Positions 57,293-64,000 are shown, numbered from the stretch's first letter. The stretch is 64,000 bases of DNA from Promicromonospora soli (GCF_014653785.1 NZ_BNAS01000002.1:283924-347923), one strand, 5' to 3'. The notes: a model not told the origin generated them from the letters alone. Numbers and translations are program-made.

Positions 57293-58634
57293 TCTTTTCT
57301 CCAACTGCGGCGCCGGCGACGTGGGATATCGGCAGGCGGGCTTCGAATTTCGAGTGATGGCAGAACTGGAATCGAAGAGACTCTCCGTGGCCCTCGCAAA
57401 TCACCCTACGGCCGTGGGCGTGCCCGGCGACCTGCGCCACACATGGCAGACGGCGGTCACAAAGTGGCGTGAGCTGGAAGGAGATCGGCAGCCCGATCTA
57501 CTGGCGGCCTGCCCTCCATGTCAGGGAATGAGCAGCGCTCGTGGCGGACTTGGCCGCCACGACGACGCCGCCGCGGGAGGCAGGGATCCGCGCAACCTCC
57601 TGGTTTCTGTGATCCTCCTGGTGGCGGCCGAGCTGAAGCCGCGTGCGATCGTGGTCGAGAACGTCCCAGCCTTCTTGACTCGCTCCGTGCCCCACCCCGA
57701 GACAGGGGGACCGGTTAGTGCAGCCCTCATCCTTCTGGAAGGGTTGCGTGCGGACTATGAGGCATTCTCGATGGTCGCCGATCTCGCAGACTGGGGCGTT
57801 CCACAGACGCGAAAGCGGTCGTTCATCACATTTGTCCGCAAGGGGGAGCCGGGTCTGCAGGGCAACGGCGGTGCGGTTGCATTCCCTCAGCCCACGCACG
57901 CAGCGGACTGGGGCGGCACTCCTACGACAATCACCGAAGCACTCCATGACTTGTCGCCGAGACCCCTAGACGCTGCTTCGCCCGATACGGCGGCTGACGA
58001 GGAAAATCCGATGCACTTTGTTCCCGTCTGGGGGGATCGTCAGTACAGGATGGTTTCCGCTATTCCTCCCAATTCCGGCAAGGGTGCTTGGGCCAACGAA
58101 GTCTGTTCGTCGTGCTCGGGGCGGACGTCGGATTTAAGCGTCGCCGTATGTGCGCATTGTGGAGACCCACTGTTGCGACCAGTTGTAAAAGACGACGAAG
58201 GTTGGAGACTGGTGAAGGGGTTCCGGAAGTCGAGCTACACCAGGATCCGGCCAAATGCGCCGGCTGCAACGATAACAACGGCCAGCGGTCATGTAGGTAG
58301 CGATAATACGGTTCATCCCTGGGAGAACCGGGTGCTGAGTCCGTACGAATGTGCATACATTCAAACGCTTCCCGAGGACTTCAATTGGGGGGATGCTCTC
58401 CGGCAGTGGGGGCACACAAACGTTCGTGAGATGATCGGGGAAGCCGTTCCACCACGGTTCACGCGGCTCCACGGTTTGGCAATTCGCGCGTTCCTTGGCA
58501 CGGAGGCAGACGCGCGCTTGCTTCCGAACAATGATTCCCGCGTGGTGAAGGCTCATCAGTATCTGGACCGGGCACGTGCGCGAGCCGCCAAGATCGGCTT
58601 CGAGCTATCACCCACGGAGGCTCCAGCCGCCTGA
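57270..58634 (+). CDS. C5 cytosine DNA methyltransferase with zinc-ribbon insertion
   Basis: A 454-residue methyltransferase. Motif I is LFSNCGAGDVGYRQAG, motif IV ACPPCQGMS (Cys84), motif VI VVENV, motif VIII QTRKRSF, motif IX RPNAPAATITTASG and motif X GEAVPPRF. The target-recognition region contains a four-Cys ribbon (C279, C282, C294, C297). It overlaps the ATPase-nuclease gene by 23 bases, so the two are made together; the enzyme presumably protects host DNA from that nuclease. Its codon use is also less GC-rich than the backbone. Confidence 0.92.
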   Translation: MTMLKAVSLFSNCGAGDVGYRQAGFEFRVMAELESKRLSVALANHPTAVGVPGDLRHTWQTAVTKWRELEGDRQPDLLAACPPCQGMSSARGGLGRHDDAAAGGRDPRNLLVSVILLVAAELKPRAIVVENVPAFLTRSVPHPETGGPVSAALILLEGLRADYEAFSMVADLADWGVPQTRKRSFITFVRKGEPGLQGNGGAVAFPQPTHAADWGGTPTTITEALHDLSPRPLDAASPDTAADEENPMHFVPVWGDRQYRMVSAIPPNSGKGAWANEVCSSCSGRTSDLSVAVCAHCGDPLLRPVVKDDEGWRLVKGFRKSSYTRIRPNAPAATITTASGHVGSDNTVHPWENRVLSPYECAYIQTLPEDFNWGDALRQWGHTNVREMIGEAVPPRFTRLHGLAIRAFLGTEADARLLPNNDSRVVKAHQYLDRARARAAKIGFELSPTEAPAA

Positions 58635-58683
58635 CGGCCAAGCCTCGCTTTGAGCCGTCGCTTGTGAGGACTTTCTTTACTGG

Positions 58684-58870
58684 CTCAAGGCGCCGCTCCG
58701 CGGCGCGGGGCCATGCCGGCGGCGGGGCCCCGCGACGGGGACCCCCGCGCGGCACTCGCATACGCTCGCACCGCGCACCCCCGTCGCACCCCACCACCGG
58801 CACGGCCCCAGACATGACGGAGACGGTCCCGGTTTCAGCACCAGGACCGTCTTGTTCTTCGCGAGGCCGA
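58684..58870. repeat. GC-rich palindromic block, copy 1
   Basis: The sequence runs AAGGCGC, CTCCGC, then a GGGGCCCCGCGA stretch and C-rich runs, ending in a terminator. The same order is seen at 63322-63490 after the integrase fragment, so it is a repeat of the two elements. Confidence 0.55.
58822..58851 (+). terminator. Terminator after the methyltransferase gene
   Basis: GACGGTCCCGG pairs with CCAGGACCGTC around 8 bases, and a T-rich run (TTGTTCTT) follows. Confidence 0.7.
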
Positions 58871-58893
58871 GTCAGGCCGGCGTGTGCAGCTCG

Positions 58894-59160
58894 TCACCGC
58901 TCGTCGGGCGGTCGACGCCGCACGTCGCTCTTGTCCACCCAGACGCCTTTGCACTCGCTGCGGTGGTCGAGCACCGTGACGTGGACCAGGTCACCCGACC
59001 ATGCGTTGGCCGTCGTGTCGAGCAGCTCGACGCCGTCACGCTCCCAGACCAGCCGCGCGGTGACCGCGATCCTGCAGTCTCGCTGTGAGCGACGCGGCGG
59101 GATGTCGTGCGAGTTCGTGATCGTCTGCCAGACGTCGCGGTACTGGTCCCACGAGCCCAT
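58894..59160 (-). CDS. Small AICE right-end protein (possible SOS control)
   Basis: An 88-residue soluble protein I do not recognise. Its C-terminal half (ANAWSGDLVHVTVLDHRS, then KGVWVDKSDVRR) resembles the small protein at 62588-62806 (ALAWTNDQVSVRYIDP, then GFVWVWANAVQCR). Both lie on the minus strand just before an att copy. The ATG at 59160 has AGAGG upstream; a GTG at 59181 is the alternative. A TACAAT -10 box lies 27 bases upstream, overlapped by a LexA-like box. Confidence 0.72.
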   Translation of the reverse strand: MGSWDQYRDVWQTITNSHDIPPRRSQRDCRIAVTARLVWERDGVELLDTTANAWSGDLVHVTVLDHRSECKGVWVDKSDVRRRPPDER

Positions 59161-59184
59161 GCCATCGCCTCTGCCTTCCACGGT

Positions 59185-59200
59185 TCGATTGTATGTTCGA
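59185..59200. promoter_or_regulatory. LexA-like SOS box
   Basis: TCGATTGTATGTTCGA matches 14 of 16 positions of the actinobacterial SOS box (TCGAAC-N4-GTTCGA type). It covers the minus-strand -10 box TACAAT (59193-59188) of the small gene. Confidence 0.5.
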
Positions 59201-59504
59201 ACAGACAGTGCTTGATCAGGTCCGTAAGTCGCGGACGGTCACGGCGGGCGGCGCCCGTAGGCGAACCGGCCGAGCACCCGCCTAACAACCGCCCGCCCGA
59301 CAGCGACGAGGTTGCGCCGAGCTGAGGCCCGGCAGCTCTCACGAGACAGGCAACGACCGGCTCTCGGAGATTCTTATCGACGCCGGACCGCATCAAGGGC
59401 GCTACGCGTCGCACGCGATGGGCTCCGCCCACCCTTGACCCGATCCGACGTCGACAAGACGTGGCAGGGAGCCGGGCGATGCCCACCCACGGCCGCGGCG
59501 AGAA

Positions 59505-59523
59505 GGGTGACGTCGCGGGTGAC
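59505..59523. repeat. Integrase arm-type repeats, right end
   Basis: Two GGGTGAC copies start 12 bp apart (59505 and 59517), in the same orientation and spacing as at 45516. Nineteen of 21 bases across the pair match the left end. Confidence 0.55.
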
Positions 59524-59609
59524 GAGTAACCGCAAACGTCCATGACGAACCGCAGCACACACCGAGCGATCACCGGCCAAAAGTCCTCACGTCCGCACTT
59601 CGACAGGAC

Positions 59610-59646
59610 TCCGCGGGTTCCGGGTTCGATCCCCGGGGGGCCCACC
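59610..59646. other. att copy 2 (attR of element A)
   Basis: This 37-bp direct repeat of the tRNA-Lys 3' end is the right boundary of element A. Confidence 0.9.
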
Positions 59647-59822
59647 GTCACCCAGGTCAGGACTAACTTCCGACCTGAGGTGACCGCGTTATTGGGTTCG
59701 GATCCAGCGGAAACCCATCGCTAGCGCGCGGTAGCGGCCAGGCACCCTTCCCGACGACGAGGGCACGGTCTTCACCTCTGGAATCAGTGCGGTGGGACGC
59801 GCGGGTCGTTAGCGTGGCGAGC

Positions 59823-61019
59823 GTGCGTAGACACTTCGATCCGGAGCCGCCAGCACTCCCCGATCCAGTGACGTTCGTCAAGACGGCAACCATCGTCGTG
59901 GACACGAGCGCTCTCCTGGAGCCGTACCGCTACAGCGTCGGCACGCGCGACACGGCGCTGGAAGCCCTTGAGGCCGTCCAGGACCGCCTGTGGATGCCGT
60001 ACCAGGTGGGCGTGGAATTCTTCCGCAATCACGAGAAGAACAGATCGGCGCTTTCGCAGGCGTACGACCAAGCCCTTGCGATCCTGGAAGAAGCACGGAG
60101 GGACGTGCGTGAGGTGTTCGGAACCGGCAAGAAGTTCCAGGAGAGTCGCGGGGCGGTCGGTAAGAAGGTCGACGGCTCGCTCAACAGGCTGAAGACCACG
60201 CTCGGAAAATTGCGGGACCGGGATCGGGCCATCATCGACGAGGACGATGACCCGGTTGTCTATCGCCTCACCGAGCTGTACGGCGATCGGTTGGCACCAA
60301 AGCCCGACCCGCTCACGTTGCGTAAGCGCGTGGAGGACTTTCACCAATGGCGCGTGCCCAACCAGATCCCCCCAGGGTTCCGTGACATCGAGACCAAGAC
60401 TCACCCGACTCGTGCGGCGGGCGACTACCTGATCTGGGCGGAAGTGCTCGAACACGCCGCGCAGTCAGAGTGCGATGTCCTTCTCGTGACTAACGATTCG
60501 AAAAACGACTGGTGGGAGCAGGTTCCGGGTGGGCGTCCGCGCCCGAGACGGGAACTTGTCGAGGAGTTCGCCGAGCAGACCGGGCATGCCTACCAGCAAC
60601 TGAGCCTGCTCGAGTTCATTAAGACCGTCAAGGCTGCATATGGCGTGACCGTCGAGGCAGGGGCTGTCGACGAGATCGCCGAGATTGAGGAGCAGGATGC
60701 TCAACGCCGAGCAGTCGAGTTCGCCGAGAAGAGTCTTGCGGACAGCGAATCCTCGCGTCGCGCCCGGGAGCCAATCCGCAGGGTCTTGGAGTGGGAAGGC
60801 GGGCTTCCACTTTCTGCACTCGCTGGCTACACGTCCGAGCAGGATCGCATCTTAAAGGCGCTCGACTCGGTAGGCGGACTGTCCAAGGTCGCTGGCTACA
60901 CGTCCGAGCTGGAACGCATCCAAAAGGCGCTCGACTCGGTAGGCGGACTCTCCAACCATGAACCTGGTGGTCAAGCGCGCGGTACGACCCTCGACGACGA
61001 GGGCGCCGACGACGATTGA
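59823..61019 (+). CDS. PIN_8-like nuclease-fold protein with C-terminal repeats
   Basis: A 398-residue protein. The first acidic motif is VVDTSALLEPYRYS, then VEFFRNHEKNR, and the last acidic cluster is DVLLVTNDSKNDWWE, all features of the PIN-like PIN_8 domain. The middle (60-150) is charged and helical. The C terminus has two 23-residue repeats (AGYTSE...ALDSVGGLS). PIN domains cleave RNA; PIN_8 proteins are often found in mobile or defence islands. The GTG at 59823 places the domain as in relatives; GTGs at 59787 and 59814 are also open. Confidence 0.78.
   Translation: MRRHFDPEPPALPDPVTFVKTATIVVDTSALLEPYRYSVGTRDTALEALEAVQDRLWMPYQVGVEFFRNHEKNRSALSQAYDQALAILEEARRDVREVFGTGKKFQESRGAVGKKVDGSLNRLKTTLGKLRDRDRAIIDEDDDPVVYRLTELYGDRLAPKPDPLTLRKRVEDFHQWRVPNQIPPGFRDIETKTHPTRAAGDYLIWAEVLEHAAQSECDVLLVTNDSKNDWWEQVPGGRPRPRRELVEEFAEQTGHAYQQLSLLEFIKTVKAAYGVTVEAGAVDEIAEIEEQDAQRRAVEFAEKSLADSESSRRAREPIRRVLEWEGGLPLSALAGYTSEQDRILKALDSVGGLSKVAGYTSELERIQKALDSVGGLSNHEPGGQARGTTLDDEGADDD
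60822..60959 (+). repeat. Two 69-bp tandem repeats in the PIN_8-like gene
   Basis: Units 60822-60890 and 60891-60959 are about 90% identical and encode 23 residues each. Confidence 0.8.
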
Positions 61020-61644
61020 CCCGGGCCGCTGTGGCTTGCTTCGACTTGAGAGTAAGTCGGTGCACGTACAGCGACCCGCGATGTGGATGGACCTATCGAA
61101 CGTGCGTACGGGCCCCACCACACCGACGGCGATTCGTCAAAACATAAACCTGACCTGCAGGGACGCCAATAACCGGGGACGGAACTGCAGCTTGCGGATA
61201 GGTGCATGGGGACAAGATCACAGGGGTTATCCACAGGTCTACAGGTCAATACACAGATCCATGGGCGAGCGTGCGGGCTCGGGCGGCCGGGTCCATGTCG
61301 GCGCGGACATGGACGGTGCGCTTGAGCCATATCGGCAGCGCTCACGGAACGCGGGTTGCGCCAGACAGTCCGCATCGTGGAGCGCTGGGTGACGTCGGGT
61401 GCACGCGATGCGCGGACCGCGTCGGCGGCCACAGGCGAAGGATTGGACGCCGGAATGGTTGCCGCCACAAGTCGCCTGCAAGGTTCCTGCAAGGTTCCTG
61501 CAATCGTTGACGCCTAGATTTCGTGTCGACACCCGAAGCGGTCTGACTACCGAGAATTGCCGGAGACTGGCAGTGGTCAAGAACGGTGCCCGGGTGTGGT
61601 TTACATGCATCCGTACATTCAAAAGATGGGGGAGTTGATCTCAA
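61020..61644. other. 625-bp intergenic region with DnaA box and direct repeats
   Basis: No gene supported. It contains one perfect DnaA box (TTATCCACA, 61227-61235), an inverted repeat around 61290-61315 (GTCCATG/CATGGAC), and about two and a half 11-bp direct repeats (CTGCAAGGTTC) near 61479-61503. It may be a remnant replication or recombination region. Confidence 0.5.
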
Positions 61645-62127
61645 ATGCGCACTCGAAAAAGGGCGGGAGCGGCCGCGATCGTGCTCGGCCTCGCTCTGGC
61701 TCTGGGCATTGCTGCACCCGCTCACGCGGTGGAGGAGTACGACAGGGCGGACAGCACGAGCCCTTCGGGGACGATGGAACTCTGTATCGGGACACCGACT
61801 CCCGGCGGAGGTGGATGTTTCAAGAAGTACGGCGACAAGATCTTCGTGCACGACGGCGAGCCCGATGGCTGGTCCGTCTACATCCTGTGGTCGAACAACC
61901 TCCGCGACAGCAACTACGAATGGCAGCCCTACCGCACGGGGCGCTGCGAGTTCTATGGCGGCTATCCCAACTGGGGCGAGTGCAACAAGGACTTCTACGA
62001 GCACAGCACCTCCCCGAACGCAAAGGGCGGCAAGGGCAGTCGGGTACGCATCAAGGCGTGCGTCAACCGGACGAACCTTACCGACTTGTGCAGTGAGTGG
62101 AGCGGCTACGCCTACAACGATAAGTAA
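61645..62127 (+). CDS. Small secreted cysteine-containing protein
   Basis: A 160-residue exported protein. A clear signal peptide (RTRKRAGAAAI, then a VLGLALALGIA core) has its cleavage site after AHA near residue 28. The mature part has six cysteines, enough for three disulfides, and many aromatic residues. I do not recognise a family. GGGGGAG lies about 9 bases before the ATG. A perfect hairpin follows. Small secreted proteins on mobile elements can be toxins, inhibitors or surface factors; nothing here decides between them. Confidence 0.75.
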   Translation: MRTRKRAGAAAIVLGLALALGIAAPAHAVEEYDRADSTSPSGTMELCIGTPTPGGGGCFKKYGDKIFVHDGEPDGWSVYILWSNNLRDSNYEWQPYRTGRCEFYGGYPNWGECNKDFYEHSTSPNAKGGKGSRVRIKACVNRTNLTDLCSEWSGYAYNDK

Positions 62128-62139
62128 CACCACAGGTCG

Positions 62140-62170
62140 GGTAGCCGGGAGGTAGTACCTCCCGGCTACC
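62140..62170 (+). terminator. Hairpin after the secreted-protein gene
   Basis: A perfect 31-bp palindrome with 15-base arms around one G, starting 12 bases after the stop. Confidence 0.75.
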
Positions 62171-62266
62171 ACGGAAGTCGTAACTCTTCACCGACGCCGT
62201 GGCAGAGCTGCTGAGTTCGGACATCGTGAAGCGGGAGGACCGCGTCCTAGACGGCGGCCTGGAAGC

Positions 62267-62542
62267 ATGTCGGTGGCAGACCCGCCACGCGGGCTATTTG
62301 GCCGTTCTCCGGGTCCCGCGCCGCTCAACTTCGTCGCGGTTCTCGATGAGGTCTACGACGAGCCCACAGCCTGGCACCGCGACGGCGACTCGCCCATGTG
62401 GGCCACGGGCCAGGGGATCGGTGGGCAAGCCTCCTGGACCTCGAAGGATCGCAGTGATCAGGCCGGGATCATCGTCCGAGGACTCGACGGTGACCTCACC
62501 GAAATCATGAGCCTTGCAGCAGAAATAGCCCAGTCTGAGTGA
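62267..62542 (+). CDS. Hypothetical protein
   Basis: A 91-residue frame with acidic composition and no recognised family (PLNFVAVLDEVYDEPTAWHR; GIIVRGLDGDLTEIMSLAAE). A GGAAG site precedes the ATG closely. Codon use is plausible but the length is short, so it could be spurious. Confidence 0.4.
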   Translation: MSVADPPRGLFGRSPGPAPLNFVAVLDEVYDEPTAWHRDGDSPMWATGQGIGGQASWTSKDRSDQAGIIVRGLDGDLTEIMSLAAEIAQSE

Positions 62543-62587
62543 CACCCGGCTTATGGTTTCGCGCTGGCGACGCTGCCCCATGCAGGC

Positions 62588-62806
62588 TCATCGGCACTGT
62601 ACGGCGTTGGCCCACACCCAGACGAACCCCTCCCGGCCAAGGGGATCGATGTACCGCACCGAGACCTGATCGTTGGTCCAAGCTAGCGCCTCCGCCTTGG
62701 CCCTGTAGTCCCCCGCCTCGCGCAGGACAAGCCACACCCACACCGGTATCGGCTCGGCGGCTCTCGCGCTGGTCAATTCGCGCCTTACCAGGCGCTCCCT
62801 GGGCAT
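62588..62806 (-). CDS. Small segment B right-end protein
   Basis: A 72-residue protein resembling the C-terminal part of the small protein at 58894-59160: an A.AW..D.V.V...D pattern followed by GFVWVWANAVQCR against KGVWVDKSDVRR. Both lie on the minus strand shortly before an att copy. The function is unknown. A partial LexA-like box (TCGAACACATGT) lies 85 bases upstream. Confidence 0.6.
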   Translation of the reverse strand: MPRERLVRRELTSARAAEPIPVWVWLVLREAGDYRAKAEALAWTNDQVSVRYIDPLGREGFVWVWANAVQCR

Positions 62807-63212
62807 CGGCCCGCATCGGCACAGGGTCCAGGCCAGCGCCCCGACCGATGTACCGATTGCCGCCGCTCACAGGATCATTGTGCACCGTCATTCGAACACA
62901 TGTAGCAAGGTGCCTTCCAGCCGCGGGGTTCGACCGCCCAGCGGATACCCAACGGAATGACCGGCAGGCGCTGAGCATGTATGTATATCTACAGCACTGC
63001 CGTCAGCCGCTCCGCTGCACCGTATGGCACCTGTCGCGACCCAGCGGTTATCGGATGGGACCGTCCGGTTCATAATCCGCGGGTTCCGGGTTCGATCCCC
63101 GGGGGGCCCACCTCTGTAGTGCTCTGACCAGGGCAGTCATCGCGAGGCCCAACGCGACGCGGCGAACCACCGGCCGAAATGTGCGACGAGATGTGCGACG
63201 TCGCCCAGCGGC
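62807..63212. other. 406-bp region around att copy 3
   Basis: No gene supported. It holds the partial LexA-like box (62892-62907), att copy 3, and two GTGCGACG repeats 12 bp apart (near 63181 and 63193) that could be arm sites of the lost integrase. Confidence 0.55.
63073..63112. other. att copy 3
   Basis: Forty bases identical to 45409-45448, three more than att copy 2 shares. It marks the end of segment B and the start of segment C. Confidence 0.9.
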
Positions 63213-63326
63213 TCATGCCGACTCCCCGACATCGATGCTGCCCTCTGCCTGCGGAAACAAGCCGTCGAGCGGACTCTTCAGCGCACCCATGATCCGCCGC
63301 CCCATGTATACGTCTTGCGTCATCAA
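63213..63326 (-). pseudogene. Integrase remnant (C-terminal end only)
   Basis: The last ~37 residues of a tyrosine recombinase related to the int of element A: MTQDVYMGRRIMG and SPLDGLF against MTQDVYMGRKIVG and SPLDGLF. The catalytic Tyr is kept but everything upstream is gone. The break falls exactly where the GC-rich repeat block begins. Confidence 0.85.
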
Positions 63327-63490
63327 GGCGCGGCTCCGCCGCGCGTTCGGCCCGCCTGGGCGGGGCCCCGCGATGGGGCCCCGCGCTGCGGCGCTTCGCG
63401 CCTCCGCGCACCCCACCGCACCCCACCCAGCGAGCCGAACCCGAGAACGACGAAGCGGCCCCGGACTCAGCTCCGGGACCGCTTCATTTC
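63322..63490. repeat. GC-rich palindromic block, copy 2
   Basis: It follows the same order as 58684-58870 (AAGGCGC, CTCCGC, GGGGCCCCGCGA, C-rich runs, terminator). It joins the integrase fragment. Confidence 0.55.
63452..63485 (+). terminator. Terminator within the GC-rich block
   Basis: GAAGCGGCCCCGG pairs with CCGGGACCGCTTC around a short loop, then ATTTC. Confidence 0.6.
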
Positions 63491-63544
63491 AAGCCAGCGC
63501 AGGCGTGATCACCCATCGCCCCGCCACAGTGAGAGACTCCGCTC

Positions 63545-63973
63545 ATGACGACACCAAGTGCTGCGAACAGCGCTCGGTTCTTCACCGAAGCGATCCGCGA
63601 CGGAGCGGTCTGGACCGTCCGCGACGCCGACGGGATGCCCGCGCCAATGAACGCTAGCGGTGAGCGGGCCATGCCCTTCTGGTCTCTCCGTACTCGCGCG
63701 GAACGAGTACGCGAGATCTCGCCGGAGTACCACCCGTTCGAGGTGGTCAGCATCCCGCTCGACGACTTCCAAACCAAGTGGCTCCCCGGGCTCAGCCGCG
63801 ACGGACTCAAGGTCGGAGTCAACTGGGCCGGAGCACGCGCCACCGGGTATGACCTGTCGCCGGAAGAGGTCGAAACGAGGCTCGACATAGAGCGTGCCTC
63901 CGGCGGGCACCCGGGAATCAAGAGGATCGAGGGAACCGCGGGGTCCCTGCCCCTCCGCCATCCATCGGCTTGA
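63545..63973 (+). CDS. DUF2750 domain protein
   Basis: A 142-residue soluble protein with the DUF2750 pattern: ARFFTEAIRDGAVWTVRDAD, RAMPFWSLRTRAERVR, VSIPLDDFQTKWLPGLSRDG and KVGVNWAGARATGYDLSPEE. This family is of unknown function and resembles SMI1/SUKH-type immunity proteins in length and setting. It is the only intact gene of segment C in the window. A weak GAGAG site precedes the ATG. Confidence 0.85.
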   Translation: MTTPSAANSARFFTEAIRDGAVWTVRDADGMPAPMNASGERAMPFWSLRTRAERVREISPEYHPFEVVSIPLDDFQTKWLPGLSRDGLKVGVNWAGARATGYDLSPEEVETRLDIERASGGHPGIKRIEGTAGSLPLRHPSA

Positions 63974-64000
63974 TCGGGACCCTGACACCGAACCCGCCGG

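Larger units (their letters stand above)
45412..59646. mobile_element. Element A: pSAM2-type integrative and conjugative element (AICE)
   Basis: Bounded by 37-bp direct repeats of the tRNA-Lys 3' end (45412-45448 and 59610-59646). It contains the canonical AICE set: tyrosine integrase, excisionase, RepSA-like rolling-circle initiator, FtsK-like double-stranded DNA translocase, DUF2637 membrane protein, replication activator and GntR repressor. Accessory genes at the right end are a 2H phosphoesterase, a GHKL ATPase-nuclease and a C5 methyltransferase. All core genes look intact, so the element may still be mobile. Confidence 0.92.
59201..59822. other. 622-bp region around att copy 2, no supported gene
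   Basis: The region holds the right-end arm repeats, att copy 2, and a hairpin (59647-59658 with 59672-59684, one bulge) directly after att. Short frames present have no recognisable product. Confidence 0.6.
59647..63112. mobile_element. Segment B: second, gutted att-bounded unit
   Basis: A 3.5-kb segment between att copies 2 and 3. It has no integrase, replication or transfer gene. It carries a PIN_8-like gene, a secreted protein and, at its right end, a homologue of the small protein found at the right end of element A. The simplest reading is the remnant of another tRNA-Lys-specific element. Confidence 0.65.
63113..64000. mobile_element. Segment C: left end of a third att-linked unit
   Basis: It begins with an integrase fragment 100 bases from att copy 3, the same distance as int from attL in element A. 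A GC-rich block and a DUF2750 gene follow. The right end is outside the window. Confidence 0.55.

Noticed and set aside
59647..59684. Hairpin after att copy 2 considered as a second tRNA fragment
   Set aside because: It does not match any tRNA arm and has no anticodon or T-loop features.
61479..61503. CTGCAAGGTTC direct repeats considered as the start of a CRISPR-like array
   Set aside because: Only about two and a half 11-bp units with no spacers.
62199..62510. Alternative plus-strand frame overlapping 62267-62542
   Set aside because: It shows no ribosome site and a Ser/Arg-rich composition; the other frame is the better of two weak candidates.
62888..63073. Short frames directly before att copy 3
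   Set aside because: Too short, no ribosome site, and the area is better explained by regulatory and attachment sequences.

Overview
The window is high-GC chromosomal DNA from an actinomycete. It carries a mycothiol synthase, a WhiB protein, a DUF4244-type Flp pilin cluster, and several start codons with a -10 box a few bases upstream (apparently leaderless mRNAs). Its gene order helicase - tad/flp cluster - HAD hydrolase - acs matches the order known from Mycobacterium tuberculosis around Rv3649-Rv3661 and acs. Overall content suits a Micrococcales member of the Promicromonosporaceae/Cellulomonadaceae type, but this is inference, not identification.

Region 1 (1-45 kb) is backbone. It starts with the end of a divergent MurA-like gene, then two tandem secreted proteins with RCC1-like and Ig-like repeats (924-6453), an MrfA/YprA-type helicase, an ABC-2 exporter with an XRE regulator, the flp/tad pilus cluster (15650 back to 11415), a HAD hydrolase, an old yellow enzyme and acetyl-CoA synthetase. 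Next is a seven-gene minus-strand operon (29824 to 21991): two amidohydrolases, a creatininase-family hydrolase, an FAD-linked oxidase and an ABC importer. A flavin reductase and an XRE-cupin regulator flank it, and similar palindromes sit in front of both transcription units, suggesting a regulated nitrogen-heterocycle uptake and breakdown system. A phosphate/polyphosphate block follows (mshD, ppk1, mutT1, a hypothetical, a DUF47 protein, PiT), then an MFS exporter, a LacI/dehydrogenase pair, MarR, MsrB, a DEAD-box helicase, an M50 protease and a cysteine-free HesB-like protein.

Region 2 (45.4-64 kb) is accessory. A tRNA-Lys(TTT) gene is the attachment site of a pSAM2-type actinomycete integrative and conjugative element (element A, 45412-59646). 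Its int, xis, replication initiator, FtsK-like transfer protein, DUF2637 membrane protein, replication activator and helper genes form one chain of eleven overlapping genes. A divergent GntR (KorSA-like) repressor and two palindromic operators lie at the head of the chain. Its cargo is a compact pair: a GHKL (MORC/MutL-like) ATPase fused to a PD-(D/E)XK-type nuclease domain, overlapping a C5 DNA methyltransferase. A 2H phosphoesterase is also present.

The tRNA 3' end occurs three times (45412, 59610, 63073), so the locus is a tandem array. Element A is followed by a 3.5-kb segment B carrying a PIN_8-like protein, a secreted six-cysteine protein and a small protein resembling the one at the end of element A. 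Segment C opens with a fragment of a second integrase and a DUF2750 gene and runs off the window. The strongest candidates for new biology are the ATPase-nuclease/methyltransferase pair and the array of accreted elements.
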